Below, one piece after another: positions 34,767 through 42,624 of a stretch of 64,000 nt of DNA (positions are counted from its first letter, which is position 1; each line of letters begins with the position of its first letter). Under the pieces are notes generated by a model. That model was given only the letters and a program-made list of their open reading frames with translations. It had not been told where the DNA came from and ran no database searches. The stretch lies in the NCBI RefSeq assembly GCF_902506145.1, contig NZ_LR733554.1, positions 18,756 through 82,755 of the forward strand. Reading direction: 5' to 3'. The translations under genes and the position numbers were made by a program. Origin of the DNA: Burkholderia sp. 8Y. GTDB taxonomy: Bacteria; Pseudomonadota; Gammaproteobacteria; Burkholderiales; Burkholderiaceae.

Positions 34767-35564
34767 TTAGGCAGACGTGCTGACGAACACGCCTCGCGCA
34801 CCTGCGCCGCCGCTTTGCAGGTTGCTCGCGAGGGTCGTCAAGAAGGTCTGAAGCGTGGCGGTCGCGCTGTTCGAACTACCGCTGCTGTCCGTGGAGCCGC
34901 CAAGCGCGGTCATCAGATTCTGGAAATCACTCGACAACGTGCTGGTGCTCTTGGAATCGCTCGCTGAGCTACTCGAAGAACCGGTGCTGCTATCCGCAGT
35001 CGTCGCGCTGCTGCCCGAGCTGCTGCCCGAGGCGAGCGATTGCGCGAGGCTTTCGATGGCGGACGCGAGGTCGTTGCCATAGCCTTGTGCTTGCAAAGGC
35101 GGCGGAGGGGGCGGAGGCGCCGAGTTGACCGTGGATGATGGGTCAGTGCTTGCGGTCGTGCTCGTGCTCGCGTCGCTGGCGCTGCTGGGAGCTGTGCTCG
35201 TGCTGCCGCCGGGCGGCGGCGGGGGCGGTGCGCCGTTCTGACTGGCGAGCGTCTGGAACAGATCGCCCATGAACTGCTGAAGCGCAGACGCGACCGAAAC
35301 CGACGAAGTGGTCGATGACGATGACGTGCTGCTGCTCGCATCGGTCGTCGACGAAGAAGAACTTCCGTCGGTCGACGATGTGCTCGAATTCGACGTGATG
35401 CCGAGCTGTGCTAGCGCTGCGGCGATGGCGGCCGCGAGCGGGTTGGTGCTCGAGTCGCTACTTGATGAGGAAGCGACGCTGCTTTGCGACTCGCTCTTTT
35501 TCGAGTAGCTCGTTTGCCAGATCTGTGCACTGGACGTGGCACCAGACAACGACGAGATGGACAT
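34767..35564 (-). CDS. Ser/Thr-rich low-complexity protein with two polyproline tracts
   Basis: A 265-residue protein of mostly Ser, Thr, Ala and Gly. It opens MSISSLSGATSSAQIWQTSY, then a serine run, a short helical block (NPLAAAIAAALAQLGITSN), a middle block VASALQQFMGDLFQTLASQNGA, two proline tracts of six and seven residues (APPPPPPGG and APPPPPPPLQ), and helical pieces separated by serine linkers (NDLASAIESLAQSLA and DFQNLMTALGG). No signal peptide or membrane segment. The ATG is preceded by GGAGGATAGGTAT on the minus strand. No family recognised; the pattern of short helices joined by serine linkers recalls substrates or regulators of surface structures, which is a guess. Confidence 0.7.
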   Translation of the reverse strand: MSISSLSGATSSAQIWQTSYSKKSESQSSVASSSSSDSSTNPLAAAIAAALAQLGITSNSSTSSTDGSSSSSTTDASSSTSSSSTTSSVSVASALQQFMGDLFQTLASQNGAPPPPPPGGSTSTAPSSASDASTSTTASTDPSSTVNSAPPPPPPPLQAQGYGNDLASAIESLAQSLASGSSSGSSATTADSSTGSSSSSASDSKSTSTLSSDFQNLMTALGGSTDSSGSSNSATATLQTFLTTLASNLQSGGAGARGVFVSTSA

Positions 35565-36284
35565 ACCTATCCTCCAGATTATTCGGCGAAACCGTTCGCT
35601 AGACGTGGGCTAACGTTAGAGCCCGAGCGATATAACGGCCGCGATGCTTGCGCCTTAACGGAGCGCGGACTGCCTTTGCCTTACCAAAACTTTCCCGGAC
35701 GAGTCCGCCTTTGGCTTTAGCTGTTAGGGTTCCGTCGCTTGCTTGATCCACGTTCTCAACTCCAGCCCCATGACCTCGCAGGGGCGCCGGGGCTTCTGCC
35801 GACGGACTGCGCGTTGCTCAGTCCGTCGGCACTTTTCGTCTGGATCGCGTATATCGCTCTGCAGGTCCGGGATAGTTGAATTTTGCGTTCCTACTGGCTG
35901 ATATGCCGTGCGGAAGCGATGAAAAGCCCTGTTACCAAGTTCTGCGTTGGAGCCGGTCGTCCTAGATGGCGATCAGGTCGCAGGGGCTATGTCACCGGCT
36001 GCCTAACTTAGCTTCAGGCATGTCCCCCGCGAGGGGCCGTTTGCCCCCGCTTTGCGATTCAGCGCCATATTCCCTAACCGTTTCTTACCACGCGAAGAAT
36101 TCCCCATCATTGCGGTGTAAAGTGCGCGTCGCACGAGCTTTCGTCACATGATAGAAGCGTCGTCCACCTCCTGCTGGATTGCAGCGCCCGGCTGCACTCA
36201 GACACTTCCTCAAATAAACCGCTTTCTATCTCAATAGGGAGCTCCGTTTCAATTACCCGTTCCGAAACAGCGGAACACTCGACA
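35565..36284. other. 720-bp intergenic region with an orphan terminator
   Basis: No gene recognised. It holds a strong hairpin at 35797-35838 that follows no annotated plus-strand gene, leaving room for an unseen small RNA upstream of it. The right third is AT-richer and is the promoter region of the secretin gene. Confidence 0.4.
35797..35838 (+). terminator. strong Rho-independent terminator without a gene
   Basis: The 13-bp perfect arms TGCCGACGGACTG (35797-35809) and CAGTCCGTCGGCA (35819-35831) have a 9-nt loop and are followed by CTTTTCG on the plus strand. The U-tract is only on this strand. The nearest plus-strand gene upstream is the tannase, more than 3.6 kb away. Confidence 0.65.
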
Positions 36285-38438
36285 ATGCAAACGTTTGTCC
36301 CTAGCGGTCCATTGCGATCCAGAATGAGCCATGTACGACTGAATCCTTCGTTTCGAACAGTCCTGCGCACCCTGCTGTTGGTTGGCACCGCCTTCCTCGC
36401 AATCTATTGCCATCGGTCGTTCGCGGCTGTGACGATGAACTTCTCTCACGCCGACATTTCGGAAGTGGCGCGCGCCATCGGGCTCGCGACGTCGAAGACG
36501 ATTATTGTCGATCCGCGCGTGAAGGGTCAGTTGGACCTGATCTCCGAGCGCCCGGTCACCGAAGATGAGGCACTCAAAATTCTGCAGTCCGCGCTGCGAA
36601 TGCAAGGCTTCTCGCTATTGCAGGATCATGGCGTGCTCAAGATCGTGCCCGAGGCCGATGCGAAGCTACAGGGCGTTCCCACCTACGTTGGCAACAAGCC
36701 GACTGCTCAGGGGGACCAGATTGTCACTCAGGTGTTCCAGCTTCACCGGGAGTCCGCCAATAATCTCGTGCCGACCCTGAGGCCGCTCGTATCGCCCAAC
36801 AATACGATCAGCGCGAACGTGACCAACAACACGCTCATTGTCACGGACTATGCGGACAACGTGAAGAGAATAGCGGCGATCATCGCAGGGATCGAATCGG
36901 CATCGAGCCCGCACATCGCTGTGGTTCAACTTAACTACGCCGATGCGACCGCCGTATCGCAAGAGGCCCAAAAGTTGCTCGACCTGAACGGCATCGGCAA
37001 TACCGACCCAACGCAAAAGGTCGTAGTCGCACCGGACGTCAGAAGCAACACCGTGGTGCTGCGTGCAAGCGGCGGCGCGCGTCTGGACGAAGCCGAATCC
37101 TTGGTCGTCAAGCTGGACACGCCGACTAAAGCGCCGGGCAATATACATATCGTCAGCTTGCGGAACGCGGACGCCACTGACGTGGCGAAGACGCTGCGCA
37201 GAATCGTAGGGCAATCGACCAGCAGCGACTCGCAGGCGAGCACGGCGAACGGCGGCAATACGCAAAGCTCATCGGGGCTGCCGAGCAGTAACGGGACATT
37301 GCCGCCGTTGCCGAGCGGTGCGGACTCGGCCTCGTCGGTGAGTGCTGCATCGTCTTCTGCGAGCAGCCCTTTCGGCGGCGGCAATGCAGCGCAGTCGCGC
37401 GCAAGCGAAGACAAGGACGACAAGGGCAGTGGCGAGATCGTCGCGGACGTCTCGACCAACTCATTGATTATCACGGCGCCGGAGTCCGTGTTCAGGAATC
37501 TCAGCACGGTCATCGCCCGGCTCGACCAGCGCAAAGTGCAGGTCTACATCGAATCCCTCATCATGGAGGTCTCGTCCGACAAAGAGGGTGAGTTCGGCAT
37601 CGAGTGGCTCACTACCGCGGGCTTGCAGTCAGTCGCCGCCACGACGACGAACGTCGGACTCGTAGCGGGGTTCGGCAACATCCTGGGTACGAAAGGTCTC
37701 TTTCGCGCGCTGCAGTCGAACTCGGACGTCAATGTTTTGTCGACACCGAGTCTCATCACGCTCGACAATCGCGAGGCGCGGATTCTCGTAGGGACCAATG
37801 TTCCGATCGAATCTGGTTCCTACTCGACGAATACGACGACTTCATCGTCGGTGTCCGCGTTCAACACCTATGACCGCAAGGACGTGGGGGTCATGTTGAA
37901 TGTCAAGCCGCAGATCAATCAGGGCGGAACGATCACGCTTCAGGTCTACCAGGAAGATTCGAGCGTGGAGACCGGGACTGCGGATCAGGCGGGCGGTTAC
38001 AGCATCGACAAGCGGTCGCTGCAGACATCGATACTCGCCGATGACGGGCAAATCGTCGTGCTCGGTGGGCTGATCAGCGATAACTACACCGACGGCAACA
38101 GCAGGATTCCGTGGGTGTCTAAGATCCCCGTCCTCGGTGCACTGTTCAGGCATGAGACGAAAAGCCGCAAGAAGACAAACTTGCTCATCTTCCTTCGACC
38201 GGTCATAGTTCGCGACGCGTCCATGCTCCAGGCGATCGCGGCGGACCGTTACGGCTACATGCAGTCGCGATCCGCGACGTACAAGAGCGACAACTGGCTG
38301 GAGAGGGACGACACTGTGCCGGTCCTGCCGCCTCTGCAAGAGAACGTGCAAGGAGCGGCTAGCAGCGTGATCGATCTTACTCGTGCGCGGCAAGCCGCGG
38401 TGATTTCACCAGCCGATAGTACGGCGCCTACGCCATGA
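36285..38438 (+). CDS. type II secretion secretin (GspD-like), orphan
   Basis: Outer membrane secretin ring protein of about 717 residues. After a hydrophobic leader (about residues 27-48, ending SFA-AVT) come the N0 domain (MNFSHADISEVARAIG), N1-N3 modules (QVFQLHRESANNLVPTLRPL; VVQLNYADATAVSQEAQKLL; IHIVSLRNADATDVAKTLRRI) with a Ser/Gly-rich insert in N3, and the secretin core with IESLIMEVSSDKEGEFGIEW, VLSTPSLITLDNREARILVG and VLGGLISDNYTDGNSRIPWV. No lipobox is seen. No other gsp, pilus or filament gene is present in the window. Start ATG 36285 lacks a good Shine-Dalgarno; ATG 36324 is an alternative. It might serve a machine encoded elsewhere. Confidence 0.9.
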   Translation: MQTFVPSGPLRSRMSHVRLNPSFRTVLRTLLLVGTAFLAIYCHRSFAAVTMNFSHADISEVARAIGLATSKTIIVDPRVKGQLDLISERPVTEDEALKILQSALRMQGFSLLQDHGVLKIVPEADAKLQGVPTYVGNKPTAQGDQIVTQVFQLHRESANNLVPTLRPLVSPNNTISANVTNNTLIVTDYADNVKRIAAIIAGIESASSPHIAVVQLNYADATAVSQEAQKLLDLNGIGNTDPTQKVVVAPDVRSNTVVLRASGGARLDEAESLVVKLDTPTKAPGNIHIVSLRNADATDVAKTLRRIVGQSTSSDSQASTANGGNTQSSSGLPSSNGTLPPLPSGADSASSVSAASSSASSPFGGGNAAQSRASEDKDDKGSGEIVADVSTNSLIITAPESVFRNLSTVIARLDQRKVQVYIESLIMEVSSDKEGEFGIEWLTTAGLQSVAATTTNVGLVAGFGNILGTKGLFRALQSNSDVNVLSTPSLITLDNREARILVGTNVPIESGSYSTNTTTSSSVSAFNTYDRKDVGVMLNVKPQINQGGTITLQVYQEDSSVETGTADQAGGYSIDKRSLQTSILADDGQIVVLGGLISDNYTDGNSRIPWVSKIPVLGALFRHETKSRKKTNLLIFLRPVIVRDASMLQAIAADRYGYMQSRSATYKSDNWLERDDTVPVLPPLQENVQGAASSVIDLTRARQAAVISPADSTAPTP

Positions 38439-38461
38439 TATAAGCGTACTTGACTGGCGCT

Positions 38462-38975
38462 TGCGGTTTATGTGCAGCAAGGCCGAACTGAGCGTGCGCA
38501 AGCGGCATCGCAAGCGCATTGCCGCTGTCGAGCGCGAACCGCTGCCGATGCCAACGGGACTGAGCCAGAACTGGTCGGTCGACTTCTTCAGCGATGGCTG
38601 GCCTATGGTCGACGCTTTCGCTGTCTGAACCTGGTCGACGATTGCACGCGTGAGTGCCTGGCTACCGGGGTCGACACCTCATTGCCAGGTCAACGCGTTA
38701 AGCAGGTGCTTGAAGGGTTACGCGAGATGCGCGGCTTGCCCGAATCCATCGCGGTGGATAACGGTCCGAAGTTCGCCGGTAAGATGCTGATTGCATGGGC
38801 TCACGTAGTGGGGCGTTACGCTGTCCTTCATGCGGCCTGGCAAGCCGGCTGAGAACGCCTACATCGAAAGCTTTGACGGGCGATTCCGGGACTAATGCCT
38901 GAACGAGCACAGGTTCGTTTCCGTGCGTCACGCCGCGTTTGACTGAAGACTGGCTTATTGAGTCAACACCGAGCG
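38462..38975 (+). pseudogene. decayed IS3 family transposase (orfB)
   Basis: Pieces of a DDE transposase in three frames: RKRHRKRIAAVEREPLPMPT and NWSVDFFSDGW (first Asp), then GRRFRCLNLVDDCTRECLA to RGLPESIAVDNGPKFAGKML (second Asp), then RPGKPAENAYIESFDGRFRD with the catalytic Glu, followed by a stop where a Glu codon would be expected. At least two frameshifts plus stops. This is the IS3 family catalytic core; orfA and the terminal repeats are gone. It begins about 24 bases after the secretin stop, so an IS insertion may have removed the genes that once followed gspD. Confidence 0.75.
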
Positions 38976-39984
38976 GCCTGGCAACTCGCTCCGATACCTC
39001 CTGCCAATGCAATTCGCCCAGAGCATGAAGCGAAGGAATATTAACCTCGGACTTCGACAGCGCTCCGAGTTAGTACCGGGGGCAGCTCAAATTTGCAATG
39101 GCTGCGCTTGGAGTCTCACGCGGCAGTGCCGATTGAACGTCAGTGGCGAACGGAAGCGTTAACTTCCAGTGAGATCCGTCAGCGAGCGCTCGCTGCCTAA
39201 GTAGCGCTCGCATGTTTCTCAGCCGCACGGAGGCCGAACGGTCTGCGCGCCATGGTGGAACGATCCGAATGGACAGCTTGGAGGGTCGTTGGGTGGCCAC
39301 CCAGCCAGTAACTTTTGTTCGCGTGGTTACCTCACGCTCTGGAAACCGGCGAGTGTTCATTGGCCGGATCAAGTACTGCGGTCAAAATGTGTTGGAAGTC
39401 TCGGCTTAATGACTCACTCATATCTGACCCGGCTCGAAGTAGGCAGCAGCTGGCCAAAAGGTCGAAGGAGGGCGGTCGGGGGAAGGCAGCGCGGCAGCCT
39501 CTGACACCTTACGCGTCGTATCCCGCGTCACCATGACCTTCGGCCAAATCTGCAGTCATTCGTTGACGGGCAGAATCGTCGCTCATGAGCGCTTCAGCCT
39601 CTGAAGCAAATGGGCATTCGCCGGGGCCCGAAAGGCGCAGTGGCGTCATAATGGGCGTACGTTAAGCCGTTGTTATTTGCATGACGGCCAGAAAGCCATC
39701 GGGCGAACTCAGCTTGGCGGTCCCTGACGAAGAGAGGACCGGATCCGTCTCAACGATGATTAGAAACGCCTTGTACTCATAGCTCGCTTCATCCTGCGTC
39801 TTCGGCGGCCTTTAGTAGAGCACACAGTGTAAGCGAACGTGATCCGCGTTCAATCCTCCGAAGGACTCAAGCAGTGCTATGGCTCGCAGTGCGCCTGCTT
39901 CGCTGAACCGCTCCCGCCAGCGTTCGTTCGCAGCTGAGCCGGTTCTTGCCGCTTGAGTCACTGCAGAGATCGCCGGTAACAAAC
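38976..39984. other. gene graveyard between IS3 and chemoreceptor relics
   Basis: About 1 kb of short frames in all phases with no intact gene. The only pieces I can name are the tannase 3' end at 39140-39211 and the chemoreceptor fragment that begins at 39985. Confidence 0.5.
39140..39211 (+). pseudogene. 3'-terminal relic of a third tannase gene plus its hairpin
   Basis: 39140-39172 reads SVANGSVNFQ-stop; the intact tannase at 5876 ends SVTNGSVSCQ-stop. The match goes on past the stop through the CCGTCAGCG stretch to the equivalent hairpin, here GCGAGCGCT (39182-39190) and AGCGCTCGC (39203-39211), and to CAGCCGCA-GGAGG beyond. Upstream nothing of the esterase is left. Confidence 0.6.
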
Positions 39985-40275
39985 TCGTGGTGGTTGTGAC
40001 GACGGCCACTGGCGATAACTCGAGTGTCATGGAGGCGACGTCCCGGATGCAGGCGCAAATGCTCACGGCAATTGGCACAGTGGAGCAGTCGACGATTCGA
40101 TCCCCAGAGCGAGCACAGAAATCGCTCGCTGGCGATATCGACCTGTCATCGCACACTGAGCACCAGGCGGCGTGGTTTTGGGGAACCACTGCCAGTATGG
40201 GGGACCGTACCGCGACCATCAAGGTGAACGCGGAAGTGTAGGCCAGGCAAGCGGCTTGGCAAAAAGCGGATGTCC
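39985..40275 (+). pseudogene. fragment of a methyl-accepting chemotaxis protein
   Basis: The frame MVVVTTATGDNSSVMEATSRM then GDIDLSSHTEHQAAWFWGTTASM, DRTATIKVNAEV, stop, ARQAAW matches the HAMP-proximal start of chemoreceptor signalling domains, where GN-DLSxRTEQQASSLEETAASMEELTATVKQNAxxARQA is usual. Several substitutions and an in-frame stop show decay. Sensor domain, membrane segments and the hairpin tip are absent. Confidence 0.6.
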
Positions 40276-40429
40276 CGCCGTTCCTTTTCCTCCTAGAATG
40301 CGTGACTTGTTCACGGATATCATGCGAGGTGCCTCGACGTCACCGATTGCTCCAGACGAACTGAGTATCGCGGGACTGCGCAAGGCGGCTCCGAGCGGCA
40401 AGACGACGATGGTGGTGTCATGAAGAACC

Positions 40430-40449
40430 GGCGGACGCATGCGTCCGCC
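40430..40449. terminator. 20-bp perfect palindrome at the 3' end of the porin gene
   Basis: GGCGGACGCA (40430-40439) is followed directly by its reverse complement TGCGTCCGCC (40440-40449), 18 bases beyond the porin stop on its 3' side. On the plus strand TTTCG follows. It is probably the terminator of the minus-strand porin gene. Confidence 0.5.
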
Positions 40450-40467
40450 TTTCGCTTGCGTGTCGGA

Positions 40468-41604
40468 TCAGAAGCGGTGACGCAAACCTACCGTCGCTGA
40501 GACTTGACTGTTCGTCGATGATGCGGACAGGCCGTTGATCGCCGCGGTGATTCCCGAATCGCCCGTGTCGCTCACGTGCTGATACACGCCCTGCAGATAC
40601 ACGTCGGTGCGCTTGGATAGGGCGTACGCCGTTTGCAGACTGAACTGATTCCAGTTCGGGTCGACGCCGTTGAGATGGCCGTTGGTGAAGGTATATGCAC
40701 CCGACACCGACCACGCGGGCGTCAGGTTATAGCGGCCGTTGACTTCATAGTTGTTGAAACGTGCGCTGCCGCCATCGAGCGTGACGCCGTCGCTCGTGCC
40801 CGCAGCTGATGCGCTGATGCCCGTCGCCTTGCCGAGCCGCGTCTGCGTGAAGACGAAGCCCGCTTGCGCCGCACCGAACGTATAGCTTAAACCCGCGCCG
40901 AAGGTGCGCTGACGACTTGCGCTGAACGTCGCGTCATCGCTCACGGCGCCGCTCGAATTCAGTGTCGCACCCGCGTTGTTCAACTGCATATAGCTCGCCG
41001 CCACGTTCAGTGGACCATAGTTGTAGGATACGCCGACACTGTACGCGCGGTTCGTGGCGAAGCCGCCCGCATCGTTCGCGAAGCCATACAGACCGCCGAA
41101 CTTGAAGCCGCCGTAATTCAGGCTCTGATACTTCACCGAGTTGCTAATGCGGAACGAGTTGTCGAGGTTGTCATTGTCGAAGGGGTGCGCGGCCTGCGTG
41201 CCGCCGTATTGCGTGCCCGTGAGCGCCAAGGGGCCGAGATAGTCGACTACTGAATCGTATTGACGGCCGAGGGTGAGCGCGCCCGCACGATCGCTCGACA
41301 GCCCGACGAACGCCTGGCGGCCGAACTCGCGGTCGCTCTGACCGAGCTTGCCGTTCATCATGTTGAAGCCGTTTTCGAGAGTGAAGATCGCCTTCAATCC
41401 GCCGCCTAGGTCTTCCGCGCCACGCAGGCCCCAGCGGCTGCCGTTGACGGCGCCGCTCGTTGCTTGGAAGTTGTGGGCGCCACCCTGATTATTCGTGTAG
41501 GTCAAGCCGGCGTCGATGAGGCCGTAGAGTGTCACGCTAGTTTGCGCGTTCGCCGCGCTCGCAACAGTGCCGAGCACGGTCAGCGCGAATATGGATTTCT
41601 TCAC
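40468..41604 (-). CDS. Gram-negative porin (Burkholderia OmpC-like), second
   Basis: Outer membrane porin of 378 residues: signal peptide MKKSIFALTVLGTVASAANA, then QTSVTLYGLIDAGLTYTNNQ, the GSRWGLRGAEDLGGGLKAIFTLENGF and GRQAFVGLSSDRAGALTLGRQYD blocks, alternating barrel strands, and VSATVGLRHRF with the terminal Phe assembly signal. Related to but distinct from the porin at 17496. TTGGAGAAACAC lies before ATG 41604. Standing alone, with the two-component system at 42-44 kb upstream on the same strand as a possible controller of its expression (inference). Confidence 0.93.
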   Translation of the reverse strand: MKKSIFALTVLGTVASAANAQTSVTLYGLIDAGLTYTNNQGGAHNFQATSGAVNGSRWGLRGAEDLGGGLKAIFTLENGFNMMNGKLGQSDREFGRQAFVGLSSDRAGALTLGRQYDSVVDYLGPLALTGTQYGGTQAAHPFDNDNLDNSFRISNSVKYQSLNYGGFKFGGLYGFANDAGGFATNRAYSVGVSYNYGPLNVAASYMQLNNAGATLNSSGAVSDDATFSASRQRTFGAGLSYTFGAAQAGFVFTQTRLGKATGISASAAGTSDGVTLDGGSARFNNYEVNGRYNLTPAWSVSGAYTFTNGHLNGVDPNWNQFSLQTAYALSKRTDVYLQGVYQHVSDTGDSGITAAINGLSASSTNSQVSATVGLRHRF

Positions 41605-41928
41605 TGTGTTTCTCCAAGGAAGCTTAAGTTTCAGCTGCGCGCGACAACCGCATGCCGCGCGCTACGTCTTTCCGATCAATAAGTCGACGCATCGGACGCC
41701 GGATTAAATCACGGCGCATATCGCGCTTCCATTTCATGCGAGTTACGGAATGTTGTGTAATCGATGCGTCGCGCAAGGGCAGCGCAAGACGCTTTCTAGA
41801 TTCATAAACGGCTTCGGGCGCGCGTCATGTCGCAACGCGGCTCGAATCGTCATTAGCTGAAGTGATATTCCCCGATACCTTGTGGTCTCTGCGCGACAGC
41901 GAGCGGTGGCATGGAAACAGCAGCGTGG
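41605..41928. other. porin promoter region
   Basis: 324 bases between the response regulator stop and the porin start, both on the minus strand. No gene. I see no sharp operator palindrome, though the segment 41690-41760 is AT-richer and could hold the promoter. Confidence 0.4.
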
Positions 41929-42621
41929 TCAGACCTCGAGCTTGTACCCCACGCCGTACACTGAGACGATGATCTCGTCTTCGGCCCGCACTTCCTGCAG
42001 CTTGCGGCGCAAGTTCTTGATATGGCTGTCGATAGTGCGATCAGTCACCACGCGATGATCGGCGTAGAGGTTATCGAGCAGAAACGAGCGCGGCAGAATC
42101 CGGCCCATCGACACATGAAGCAGGTGCAGCAGCCGAAACTCGATCGGCGTTAGCCGCAGCTCGCGATCGTCGAGCGTCGCGCGATGAAACTGCGGATCGA
42201 TCCGCAACGCGCCAGCCGACGTGCCGGTCGCGCCTCTGTTAGCCCCGCCCGCGCGACGCAAAATCGCCTTCACGCGCGCGACCACTTCGCGCGGACTAAA
42301 CGGCTTGCACACGTAGTCGTCCGCGCCGGTTTCCAGTCCTAGCAGACGATCGATCTCGTCGATGCGCGCCGTCAAAATGATGACCGGCAGTTGCGAGAAC
42401 GTCCGCAAATCACGGCAAATATCGAGTCCGCCGCGCCCTGGCAGCATCAGATCCAGAAGCATCAGCGAAGGCGGCGTCTGGCGCACGAACGGGATGACCT
42501 GCGCGCCATCGGCGAGCGTCGTTACGATGTAGCCCGCGACGCGCAAGTAGTCAGCGAGCACCGCAGCCAGCTTCGGCTCGTCCTCGACGATCAGGACATG
42601 GGCGGGAGAGTTAACTAGCAT
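41929..42621 (-). CDS. OmpR family response regulator (BaeR-like)
   Basis: Envelope-stress-type transcription factor, 230 residues. Receiver with Glu13-Asp14, phosphoacceptor Asp57 (LMLLDLMLPGRGG), the Thr of ILTAR and Lys in DYVCKPFSPREV; C-terminal winged helix with LRLTPIEFRLLHLLHVSMGR, a TDRTIDSHIKNLRRKLQE recognition helix and SVYGVGYKLEV at the end, all as in BaeR. It starts 3 bases after the kinase stop, so kinase and regulator are one operon with the kinase first. BaeR homologues usually control RND exporters; the pump at 50.7-56.5 kb is a conceivable target, but that is a guess. Confidence 0.92.
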   Translation of the reverse strand: MLVNSPAHVLIVEDEPKLAAVLADYLRVAGYIVTTLADGAQVIPFVRQTPPSLMLLDLMLPGRGGLDICRDLRTFSQLPVIILTARIDEIDRLLGLETGADDYVCKPFSPREVVARVKAILRRAGGANRGATGTSAGALRIDPQFHRATLDDRELRLTPIEFRLLHLLHVSMGRILPRSFLLDNLYADHRVVTDRTIDSHIKNLRRKLQEVRAEDEIIVSVYGVGYKLEV

Positions 42622-42624
42622 CGA

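Noticed and set aside
39812..40222. 136-aa minus-strand frame
   Set aside because: Antisense to the chemoreceptor fragment, which has clear MCP patterns on the other strand.
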